Shown piece by piece: positions 1-6,113 of a stretch of DNA of 35,232 bases. The translations under genes and the position numbers were made by a program. This stretch comes from Mongoliitalea lutea. GTDB lineage: Bacteria; Bacteroidota; Bacteroidia; Cytophagales; Cyclobacteriaceae. The notes below the pieces were generated by a model that did not search any database, was not told where the DNA came from, and worked only from the letters and a program-made list of their open reading frames with translations. The DNA lies in assembly GCF_014652135.1 (NCBI RefSeq), contig NZ_BMYF01000031.1:1-35232 (forward strand), read 5' to 3'. Positions within the stretch are counted from its first letter, which is position 1. Each line of letters begins with the position of its first letter.

Positions 1-662
1 CCAAAGGTCTCTCCAAATTGTGTGTCATTGACCCCGTCAAACTTGATCAACCAATGTTCAAATCCAACCTCCTGCAAGGTCTGCCCCGAACGGATCATTC
101 CGGTGGCTTCATTATATGCAATGATGGCTTTGGGTCTAGCTCCTCCCGCAGAAGTCCCCATCTTTAACACGTTTAGCATGACATCGCGCATGGCTTGGTC
201 CGTATGCGTTTCAAACTGCTCCCTGCTCTCCAACAATTTTTTTGTTGTCTCAATAAGGCTTGATAGTTCCAATAATTGTCCTTGCTCTTGGACTGGCAGT
301 GTAGAAGGCTCAAACTCCAAAGCGCCCATCCCCCTATTTCCTATGAAGCAAAGCAGTTCCACGGGATTCAGGGAATTTTCCGGCCTACCATGACGGGCGA
401 GCCAACCATTGATTAATTCATTTCCATAGCGATCTGGTAGAGCGTCTGCCAACAAACCGGGAAGCCCTTTGAATGTAGCATTACCCCTCAATTCAGGAAA
501 GCCATAGACACGATTCCCAAGCGGCATCCGTATTGGTGAAATATCCAGCTTACCGGAAGCAAACCTGCGGTCATATTCGAAAAAAGCCAATTCCTGACGT
601 TCATCCCATACCACCGCCCCTATCCGCTGTCCCCAGAGCTTGACAAATGCCGTCCTTACCAT
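1..662 (-). CDS. hipA: HipA-family serine/threonine kinase toxin (C-terminus beyond window)
   Basis: The 220 codons present match the N-terminal half of HipA toxins (normally about 410-440 aa). The N-terminal beta domain opens MVRTAFVKLWGQRIGAVVWD. It is followed by the family hallmark PGLLADALPDRYGN at about residues 66-79, then IGNRGMGALEFEPS at about 107-120, the glycine-rich GTSAGGARPKA segment near 171-181, and the start of the kinase core (HWLIKFDG) near 203-210. In E. coli, HipA phosphorylates glutamyl-tRNA synthetase and causes growth arrest. The catalytic Asp and the activation loop lie outside the window, so activity cannot be judged. The ATG at 660-662 overlaps the hipB stop (TAA, 656-658), so the two are translationally coupled in the usual hipBA order. 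No frameshift was found in the part read. Confidence 0.93.
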   Translation of the reverse strand, partial: MVRTAFVKLWGQRIGAVVWDERQELAFFEYDRRFASGKLDISPIRMPLGNRVYGFPELRGNATFKGLPGLLADALPDRYGNELINGWLARHGRPENSLNPVELLCFIGNRGMGALEFEPSTLPVQEQGQLLELSSLIETTKKLLESREQFETHTDQAMRDVMLNVLKMGTSAGGARPKAIIAYNEATGMIRSGQTLQEVGFEHWLIKFDGVNDTQFGETF

Positions 663-1000
663 CCCAGGTCATCTTTAGGTGGGGATTTCTTGCTTTTGGA
701 TGCTCTTTTCCACTTGGCCTCGTCTTCTTTGGCCAGCTGCATAGGACTGATGGGCTTTACTTCTTGAAAATGCTCCAACACATACAGGGCATCCAAGACC
801 CGAAGTATTTTTAATAGATTGGTCAGCGCAATATTCTCTCCCCTCTCCAACAAACTAAGCGTAGACCGACTGATAGCAGCCCGCTCAGCCACCTCGTCTT
901 GCGTGAGGTTCTGCTCAATCCTGCGGGACTTGATAAAGCCACCTACTTTTTTGAGAAGCGCTCCATCACTTAAGTATGATATGTATGAAAAATCACTCAT
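656..1000 (-). CDS. hipB: HipB-like antitoxin, XRE helix-turn-helix
   Basis: A 114-aa protein with a Cro/CI-type helix-turn-helix at about residues 30-70 (LTQDEVAERAAISRSTLSLL, then ERGENIALTNLLKILRVLDAL). The C-terminal tail is lysine-rich (KWKRASKSKKSPPKDDLGW), as in many HipB proteins, where the tail is flexible and contacts the toxin. It sits directly upstream of hipA and overlaps it by 7 bases. By analogy it binds and neutralises HipA and represses its own operon. The AT-rich region upstream holds two perfect palindromes and a promoter-like element (listed separately), which fits autoregulation. The ATG at 998-1000 is the only good start. Confidence 0.92.
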   Translation of the reverse strand: MSDFSYISYLSDGALLKKVGGFIKSRRIEQNLTQDEVAERAAISRSTLSLLERGENIALTNLLKILRVLDALYVLEHFQEVKPISPMQLAKEDEAKWKRASKSKKSPPKDDLGW

Positions 1001-1040
1001 TATAGTACAAATTAAGCTACTACGACTTATTTTTCATACA
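982..1040. repeat. 12-bp perfect inverted repeat around the hipB start
   Basis: TGTATGAAAAAT at 982-993 and its exact complement ATTTTTCATACA at 1029-1040 are separated by 35 bases. The left arm lies in the first hipB codons. The right arm overlaps the predicted -7 box and transcription start. It could be a repressor operator or an mRNA hairpin around the translation start. Confidence 0.6.
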
Positions 1041-1066
1041 AAAATACAAATTCTTATTTTAACAAA
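1039..1066 (-). promoter_or_regulatory. Candidate Bacteroidota-type promoter of hipBA
   Basis: Read on the minus strand, TATTTTTG (1046-1039) fits the Bacteroidota -7 consensus TAnnTTTG. A TTTTG element lies 16 bases upstream of it, slightly closer than the usual spacing. The predicted start would fall about 30-35 bases before the hipB ATG. This is consensus matching only. Confidence 0.45.
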
Positions 1067-1076
1067 AAATACATTT

Positions 1077-1094
1077 TGAATGTTTTTTCATTCA
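1077..1094. promoter_or_regulatory. Palindromic operator candidate 1 (TGAATG-N6-CATTCA)
   Basis: A perfect 6-bp inverted repeat with a 6-bp T spacer, upstream of the hipB promoter candidate. An identical palindrome lies 41 bp away (1118-1135). Paired palindromes of this kind are what HipB-type dimers bind, although the E. coli operator sequence differs. Confidence 0.6.
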
Positions 1095-1117
1095 TTAATA
1101 CGATTTTTATATATTTA

Positions 1118-1135
1118 TGAATGATATTTCATTCA
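1118..1135. promoter_or_regulatory. Palindromic operator candidate 2 (TGAATG-N6-CATTCA)
   Basis: The same half-sites as the 1077-1094 palindrome with a different spacer (ATATTT). Conserved arms with a variable spacer suggest a protein-binding site rather than a chance repeat. A further half-site (TGAATC) follows at 1142. Confidence 0.6.
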
Positions 1136-1185
1136 AAATAATGAATCAATAAGTCATATATTGGATGTATGCAGATGACATACAA

Positions 1186-1512
1186 TCAGTATAACATGCC
1201 AAATAGCCACAAAGGAATTCTTTTGCCATTCTCACTTTCGATATCTAGGGCAAGGTATGCATTAGGAATACCTTGGATTTGATCAGTGGTTTTGCTAAAT
1301 CCCCCTACCTCAAAAACATAAGCAACATCCATCATGAAGTCCCCAAACTTTGGACTAGTAACATGATGGACAGCACTCACTTGATTGATAAAATAGTTTT
1401 TACAAAAAGCATTTTTAGAAAATAGTTTTTCAAGAAAGTATGATGTAAGCCCTGCTTTACTCCAATCCCCTCCTTTTGGGTTCCTGCTGTGTACTGCAAT
1501 GAATGCCTCCAC
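1186..1512 (-). pseudogene. C-terminal remnant of a DUF4143-type AAA ATPase
   Basis: The last ~70 residues closely match the conserved end of Bacteroidota DUF4143 AAA ATPases: a segment like FxNQVSAVHHVTSPKFGDF, then YVFEVGGFSKTTDQIQGIPN, then the terminal IPLWLFGMLY. Full-length members are about 370-450 aa and begin with a P-loop ATPase domain, which is absent here and not found upstream. The first ~35 residues do not resemble the family, and the only start is a GTG. I read it as a decayed 3' fragment. It lies between the hipBA operator region and a repeat element, which fits past rearrangement. Confidence 0.75.
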
Positions 1513-1593
1513 CCTGCCAATTCAGTGGCATGGCATCAACGAAAACAATTTCACGTCCGGGAAAAGCTTTTTCATAATTTGATATTTTTTTTT

Positions 1594-1691
1594 GTTCTCG
1601 CAGAGTGCGCAGTGAATCGCAACGATCGCAGCGACGTTTTATTGATCAACTTTGCGCTCGTTGCGTTTTATCTTTGCGTTCGTTGCGTGAA
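1594..1691. repeat. MITE-like intergenic repeat, copy 1 (GTTGCG-rich)
   Basis: About 98 bp beginning GTTCTCGCAGAG and ending CGTTGCGTGAA, with internal CGCAACGATCGCAGCGACG and repeated TTGCG hexamers. The ends form an imperfect inverted repeat. The same left end occurs at 3479 and the same right end at 2899, so this is a dispersed family. It abuts the 3' end of the HExxH gene. Confidence 0.6.
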
Positions 1692-1698
1692 AAAATTT

Positions 1699-2589
1699 TT
1701 ACCACTCATTCCATAATTCTTCAAAATAAGGATGAACCTCATCACGCAAACCTTCTAATAAGGCTTCATCTTCCAAAGTCTCCTGATTACTCGAGAGAAA
1801 GGACCAAAGATTAATCAAGACATCAGCGCCTCCTTCATTGTAAAGCTTCCTTGCCGCATTGTGAAACCTGTACTGATACCAGGCATAATTCCGAGGGGAC
1901 TGCGTTCCTATTTCCCAATAATTGTCTTGAAACTGTTCAAGGGTTCTAAAGCTATAATCGGATTGGTCTTCGTTGGACCAATACATGGGTAATAGCTCTA
2001 ATGCTCCTAGGAATTCCCCCCTTTCTTCAGCGATAAAGGTATGTAGCATCAGGTTACACATTATCTCTGAAAGCCAGTTTCTTTGGGTATTTAGACCTGC
2101 TTTTGAAGCCCAGGCATGCCCGAGTTCGTGGACAGGCAATAAATCAAAAAAGTACCTGCTACTCACTTCATCATTTAGACTATAAGTCATTGGAAAAAGC
2201 TCTTTATACGGAGATGATAATGATGGGAAATCTGGGAGCTGCATCCTCCAAAATATATTATCCTCTGCCGCTACCACTAATCTTTTTTCGTTAGGTATAA
2301 AGTGAGGCATTCCGTAAATCAAATTTGGGTCAGTGTAATGTGGCCAATCCTCTTCAGAAAGCACATAGATCTTGAATTCAACTTCCAAATCCTCCAAAGT
2401 TTTTTGGAAAAAACTGTTGGCTTCACTGCAGATTTCACCTGAAAACTGGGCAGAAACTTCTTGGTCTTGACTGTAAAAAACAGCCGATTCACCAATTCTC
2501 CATTCTGTAAGCAAAGGCTTATCCTGGGCTTGGCTTAAGGCACAAAATCCCAGCAAACCCACATAGAGTATCAAAAACTTAATTTTCAT
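1699..2589 (-). CDS. Secreted HExxH (zincin-like) protein of unknown function
   Basis: A 296-aa protein from the ATG at 2589. An ATG eight codons further upstream (2613) is less likely because the chosen start gives a clean signal peptide, MKIKFLILYVGLLGFCALSQ, with likely cleavage at SQA-Q. HELGH at about residues 154-158 is a zinc-binding HExxH. A possible third ligand is the Glu of WLSEIM 17 residues after the second His, similar in layout to gluzincins (M1 has HExxH-x18-E). The rest is rich in aromatic and acidic residues and resembles no family I can name. It probably works in the periplasm or outside the cell. It follows the YceI-like gene on the same strand, with about 340 bases between them, so it may have its own promoter. 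Confidence 0.7.
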   Translation of the reverse strand: MKIKFLILYVGLLGFCALSQAQDKPLLTEWRIGESAVFYSQDQEVSAQFSGEICSEANSFFQKTLEDLEVEFKIYVLSEEDWPHYTDPNLIYGMPHFIPNEKRLVVAAEDNIFWRMQLPDFPSLSSPYKELFPMTYSLNDEVSSRYFFDLLPVHELGHAWASKAGLNTQRNWLSEIMCNLMLHTFIAEERGEFLGALELLPMYWSNEDQSDYSFRTLEQFQDNYWEIGTQSPRNYAWYQYRFHNAARKLYNEGGADVLINLWSFLSSNQETLEDEALLEGLRDEVHPYFEELWNEW

Positions 2590-2676
2590 GATCACGTATT
2601 TAAAAGGACTCAAAATTAAAGGGTTAACGCAAGTTAATTCCCCTAAAACTAGTCAAATAAACAGCAATCAAAAATA

Positions 2677-2693
2677 CCCCAATCATGTGATAA
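2677..2693. promoter_or_regulatory. AATCATGTGATA-like motif, copy 1
   Basis: CCCCAATCATGTGATAA, 87 bases upstream of the HExxH gene start. Near-identical copies lie at 5177-5193 and 7828-7844, always in gaps between minus-strand genes. The core ATCA-N2-TGAT is palindromic. This could be a shared operator or a small repeat. The rest of the gap 2590-2926 holds only the repeat at 2807-2910. Confidence 0.4.
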
Positions 2694-2806
2694 ACCGGTT
2701 TTACAGGATGATTGTGATCTTGAAGAAGAACAAAATCAGAAAGTTATGAACTGGATAAAATCATTCCTGCTGAAGATTCAGTTGTTTAAGGCTTTTTTTA
2801 AAAAAA

Positions 2807-2910
2807 GTTCACGCAACGTGCGCAACGATGAACCCTACGAGCACTATGTATTATAGAGTTCTTTTCCGTGGCGACCGTTGCGTTTCCCCTGTTGCGGTCG
2901 TTGCGTGAAC
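2807..2910. repeat. MITE-like intergenic repeat, copy 2, with perfect 12-bp terminal inverted repeats
   Basis: A 104-bp element bounded by GTTCACGCAACG (2807-2818) and its exact complement CGTTGCGTGAAC (2899-2910). The interior is GC-richer than its surroundings and holds further GTTGCG/CGCAAC hexamers. There is no coding capacity. The family also appears at 1594-1691 and 3479-3520. Confidence 0.7.
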
Positions 2911-2926
2911 CCCTCTGCTACAAATT

Positions 2927-3553
2927 CTAAAATTCCACAAATATTCTCACCTCGTCAGAAAGAACCAAACTCTTCTCCCCCAAGCCAAAATCCAAACGGT
3001 CAATCACAAACTCACCCTTAAACTTCTGCTGCTTTCCTGTTTGGGACAAAGTAAATGGGATCTCAACTTCCCTTTTCACATCCCGGATCTGCAATTCAAA
3101 TATCCCGACAAAAGCGTTCTTACCTTTTGCCTTAAAAGACTTTGATTCCAAACTAATGGAAGGAAATTTTTGGATATGGAAGTACTCTCGTCCATGTAAA
3201 TGTTTATCTCTTAATTTGATTCCGGTTTGGATACTTTCCGGGTTGGCTTTGCCTCGGATACTCGATTGATCCAATTTCTTTGAATCAAAATCCACCTCCA
3301 CTTCCCAGTCCGAGATCGTTCCGTCCACAGTTATCCCTGCATTTTTGATTTTGAATTGGATAGGGTTTTCAGGTTTAAATGTCTGTGCTGAAAGAAAGAG
3401 AGGGAAGAATAAAAAAAGGAGTAAAGCTATAAACTTTAGCTCTCTCCAAAGATTGCACTTTTCATTTCTGAAAGCTGGGTTCTCGCAACGATCGCAATGA
3501 TTACGCGACGATCGCCACGGGGCTACAACAATATTTAAATATCCAATATCCAT
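2927..3553 (-). CDS. YceI-like secreted lipocalin-fold protein with a disturbed 5' end
   Basis: The body is a YceI-type domain: IQFKIKNAGITVDGTISDWE near its start, a middle segment around DKHLHGREYFHIQKFPSISL, and the terminal RLDFGLGEKSLVLSDEV. YceI proteins are small periplasmic barrels that bind isoprenoid-type lipids. A strong signal peptide core (KFIALLLFLFFPLFLSAQ) begins only about 35 residues into the open frame. The in-frame ATG at 3553 would put an unlikely stretch, partly encoded by a dispersed repeat, ahead of it. An out-of-frame ATG at 3463-3465 followed by four A bases would give MKKCNLWRELKFIALLLF if one A were restored, so a one-base loss in that A-tract is likely. The gene directly follows the di-haem cytochrome gene and may share its transcript. 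Confidence 0.75.
   Translation of the reverse strand: MDIGYLNIVVAPWRSSRNHCDRCENPAFRNEKCNLWRELKFIALLLFLFFPLFLSAQTFKPENPIQFKIKNAGITVDGTISDWEVEVDFDSKKLDQSSIRGKANPESIQTGIKLRDKHLHGREYFHIQKFPSISLESKSFKAKGKNAFVGIFELQIRDVKREVEIPFTLSQTGKQQKFKGEFVIDRLDFGLGEKSLVLSDEVRIFVEF
3479..3520. repeat. MITE-like intergenic repeat, copy 3 (partial)
   Basis: It begins GTTCTCGCAACGATCGC, the same left end as copy 1, and continues with ATGATTACGCGACGATCGCC. No matching right end is seen, so it is a truncated copy. It lies in the region read as the unusual N-terminus of the YceI-like frame. Confidence 0.5.
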
Positions 3554-3560
3554 CAATATC
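3539..3560. promoter_or_regulatory. Three ATATC repeats before the YceI-like gene
   Basis: ATATC occurs at 3539, 3546 and 3556 (spacing 7 and 10). The 18-mer AATATCCATCAATATCAA (3545-3562) is repeated exactly at 7768-7785, upstream of the response regulator gene. This is a candidate shared regulatory site. Confidence 0.4.
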
Positions 3561-3565
3561 AATGT

Positions 3566-5116
3566 TTAAAGCGTCAACAAATAAGCAATCAACGCCTTCT
3601 TGTCCATTTCATTCAACTCCATCCCAAATTCATGTCCCTTGACCGCTTTGGTCTTGACATCGTGCGGTTTGAATGCCGTGGGCACATAATCATCTTTCAA
3701 CCGGGTCGGATCAAACAAATCCTCCAATTTGGCCAAGGAAGCATCATGCAGGAATGGCCCTCTGTACCACAAACCCAATAAAGACGGGATTTTGTAATAG
3801 CCTGTTCCTCTCCTTGTCTTCAGGGTATAACCTGGATCTGTACCCACAGAAATATCAAAGATGTCATACTTGTCATAATGTGCATCAGGCACCTCAAACC
3901 CATCAGCCGGAGTCAATTTGTTGTTTGTAAATAGTGGCGGGGTATGACAGGTCACGCAACCTTGTTCCGCAAAAATGATCTTACCCCGCTCACTGACAGC
4001 TGATGGTTTATAAGGATTTTCCGGTGGTGTCAATGAATAAACATATTTAGCAATCGCATATAATTGAGCCTCTGAGTGCCGATCATAAGTTCCAGGAAAA
4101 AAAATGGGCTGACCATTGTTCAAACGTTCTTTGGTCAAGCCCAGTGAATTATAGTCCCCATAAAAATTTAAGAAATCAAGCGCTTGATTCATAGCGATGT
4201 AGCGCATCATGTCTTCTATATTTCTGTGTTGTCCTAAACCACCATGATCAAGGTACTTTCGGTCTTTTACGCCAATCAAGTTTGGAGCTTGGGGTGGATA
4301 TAAGATACTTGTTCCTTGTCTACCAAAAGCTCCTTCTGGAACTGCCTTATAGGCTTCCAAAATACTTTCTCTTCCACTGGCCATCAATTTCCCATGAGGA
4401 TCACCTTCTACAAAAGCACTTCCGAAAAGGATATTTGTAATCCCTTGTACACCTGTTTCAGAAACTCCATCGGATTCTAATGCAAAGGCAAAGGCTTTAT
4501 CTCCCGGCCAGTTTCCTTGAGCCCCTTTCAATAAACTGCCATCGTCCATCACCCTCGTGTGACACATCGCGCAAGAAAGATTGCCCAAATAAACCTTGCC
4601 TTTTCCAGCTACTACCCACTGTGCAAACGGCATAATTCCTTCAGGTGTTAAAGGCATGCCTGTACTGGAATAAAACTCAGGGTTACGCACATGTTGGATA
4701 TTGATAACTGCTCCCAAAGTATCGATTGGATAATCAAAGAGCAACTCCCCCGCTTTGATCCAATCTTCCTCCGTAATCAGGTTACTTTCATCAAATACAA
4801 TTTCTGCTTCCTGCTCGTGCAACCAGTCCCAATACCCCTCAGGCTCGTGGTCTGGATGGTACACAGGATATGTTTTATAGATGACCCTTTCTGGAAGATT
4901 GTAATAGAATTCCTCCGTAACAGGCTGTGCCGAATACGCTGGATTTGAATTTGGCAACTCCCAATCCTTCATGGCTTCATCCGTCCAGATACGAGGGATA
5001 TCCAAAACAGAAAAGTAAGATGTTCCTTGCTTACTCAATCCAAAAGCCAATAGGGGCAACAACATACAGCCATAGAGCCACATGGGAAGATTAGAAAGCC
5101 ATTTTTTGATTTTCAT
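3566..5116 (-). CDS. Di-haem cytochrome c, cytochrome c peroxidase/MauG-like
   Basis: A 516-aa exported protein. A basic N-terminus and hydrophobic segment (about residues 11-27) act as signal or anchor. Two CxxCH haem c sites are present: CAMCH at 182-186 and CVTCH at 387-391. The segment RGTGYYKIPSLLGLWYRGPF followed by LHDASLAKLEDLFDP and the terminal KALIAYLLTL are typical of the di-haem peroxidase superfamily C-terminal domain. Members reduce peroxide or oxidise proteins and small molecules in the periplasm. At 516 aa it is longer than classical peroxidases (about 330-360 aa), mostly through a ~150-residue N-terminal extension, so the substrate is open. It lies 112 bases downstream of a lipoprotein gene and just upstream of a YceI-like gene on the same strand. 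Confidence 0.88.
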   Translation of the reverse strand: MKIKKWLSNLPMWLYGCMLLPLLAFGLSKQGTSYFSVLDIPRIWTDEAMKDWELPNSNPAYSAQPVTEEFYYNLPERVIYKTYPVYHPDHEPEGYWDWLHEQEAEIVFDESNLITEEDWIKAGELLFDYPIDTLGAVINIQHVRNPEFYSSTGMPLTPEGIMPFAQWVVAGKGKVYLGNLSCAMCHTRVMDDGSLLKGAQGNWPGDKAFAFALESDGVSETGVQGITNILFGSAFVEGDPHGKLMASGRESILEAYKAVPEGAFGRQGTSILYPPQAPNLIGVKDRKYLDHGGLGQHRNIEDMMRYIAMNQALDFLNFYGDYNSLGLTKERLNNGQPIFFPGTYDRHSEAQLYAIAKYVYSLTPPENPYKPSAVSERGKIIFAEQGCVTCHTPPLFTNNKLTPADGFEVPDAHYDKYDIFDISVGTDPGYTLKTRRGTGYYKIPSLLGLWYRGPFLHDASLAKLEDLFDPTRLKDDYVPTAFKPHDVKTKAVKGHEFGMELNEMDKKALIAYLLTL

Positions 5117-5176
5117 TTGGATGCTTTATTATCAATTACTTAGACAAGTTACTGCTTTCGGATACCTACCACAATA

Positions 5177-5193
5177 CCCTAATCATGGGATAA
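5177..5193. promoter_or_regulatory. AATCATGTGATA-like motif, copy 2
   Basis: CCCTAATCATGGGATAA, 60 bases upstream of the di-haem cytochrome start and directly beside the REP-like palindrome. It differs from the other copies mainly by GG in place of TG in the core. Confidence 0.4.
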
Positions 5194-5224
5194 GACCTGG
5201 CAGGTTTTCAAAACCTGCCAGGTC
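5194..5224. repeat. 31-bp REP-like perfect palindrome
   Basis: GACCTGGCAGGTTTT, a single C, then the exact complement AAAACCTGCCAGGTC. Palindromes with this core (ACCTGCCAGGT with AAAA/TTTT) are scattered in many Bacteroidota genomes, as I recall. It lies just after the lipoprotein stop (minus strand) and could also act as a terminator or attenuator between that gene and the cytochrome gene. Confidence 0.75.
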
Positions 5225-5228
5225 TCTG

Positions 5229-5918
5229 TTACCAAATCCTCAATTCAACATCCTGTCTTGCCTTAGTTCTGGAAATCACCTTATACTCAAATCGCTGATT
5301 GGTAGCCGGTATCGTTCCTTCCGATTCAATCACCAACAAATAGTCTTCCTCAGACCTTGGCTTATTATATTCTTCGTAGCGGGAAGCCATTCCTTTCAAG
5401 GGATTTAGCCCTTGCAATTCAGGAAGAGTCAAAATACCATCAGCCATGGCCGTCGCCAAAAGATTTTTATCCACAAACCAAACAGGCATATTTGTTCCTC
5501 CTCCATAAGCAATGGCAGGAAAAGTTCCCATAGGAGCATCCGGTTCAATTAAACCTTTTCCTGCTAATGTCAATGGACAAAAAAATCCATTTGGAACATG
5601 ATATAAATCCAGCAGATTAAATTCGGGATCAATGCATTCAACCTGACGCATCATCGGAATCACCACTCTTCCATTTGATTCCATTAGTAAAGCGTCTGGG
5701 CCCAGAACTGCAATTCTTGCATAAAAAGGAGGGCCAGGGTCATCTGCAGGGAACGCCAACTCGATAAAAGCTGGATTAGCTTTCATCCGTTCATACTCTA
5801 ATCTTGCTTTTTCAAGCTCAGACAATACCGGCTCAGCATCATTATTGGCGCAAGCCAAAAACAAAAAGGATATCCCTACGAAAAGTTTGATGGACAAATA
5901 ATTTTTAATTCTATACAT
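5229..5918 (-). CDS. Lipoprotein of unknown function
   Basis: A 229-aa protein with a lipoprotein signal (hydrophobic stretch then LFLACANN, acylated Cys 23). After a short charged helix (SELEKARLEYERMKAN) comes a domain I do not recognise. It has proline/glycine-rich motifs such as FPADDPGPPFYARIAVLGPD and MGTFPAIAYGGGTNMP, and two more cysteines (CIDPEF, FFCPLTL) that may pair. It is probably attached to an envelope membrane facing the periplasm. It is the first gene of the apparent cluster lipoprotein - di-haem cytochrome c - YceI, so a role as partner or electron-transfer accessory of the cytochrome is possible but unproven. The gap upstream (5919-6111) holds an inverted repeat but no gene. 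Confidence 0.75.
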   Translation of the reverse strand: MYRIKNYLSIKLFVGISFLFLACANNDAEPVLSELEKARLEYERMKANPAFIELAFPADDPGPPFYARIAVLGPDALLMESNGRVVIPMMRQVECIDPEFNLLDLYHVPNGFFCPLTLAGKGLIEPDAPMGTFPAIAYGGGTNMPVWFVDKNLLATAMADGILTLPELQGLNPLKGMASRYEEYNKPRSEEDYLLVIESEGTIPATNQRFEYKVISRTKARQDVELRIW

Positions 5919-6008
5919 GACTTTAAGAATTTAGGTTTTAAAATATTTACTGTACAAACCTAAAGTCTGAACCATATAATGTATAGTAAGAAAACGACAT
6001 GTTGAAGG

Positions 6009-6113
6009 AGAAGCGAGAGACGAGAAGCGAGATATTAAAATCAAGAGGCATGAATTAAGAAAAAAAGAGAATTGGAAAAAGATGGAGTGTCTCGTTTCTA
6101 ATCTCTCGCTTCT
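6009..6113. repeat. Inverted repeat AGAAGCGAGAGA ... TCTCTCGCTTCT
   Basis: A perfect 12-bp inverted repeat (6009-6020 and 6102-6113) about 105 bp end to end, with an extra internal copy of GAGAAGCGAGA near 6022-6032. The right arm reaches the AraC-regulator stop codon. It resembles the purine-rich intergenic repeats common in Cytophagales and may be another small mobile repeat. Confidence 0.55.

Noticed and set aside
22-393. 123-codon plus-strand open frame
   Set aside because: Antisense to hipA, whose minus-strand translation shows clear family motifs across the whole stretch.
2746-2856. 36-codon plus-strand frame starting MNWIKSFLLKIQLFKAFFKK
   Set aside because: It runs into the MITE-like repeat, has no family resemblance and no promoter; probably chance.
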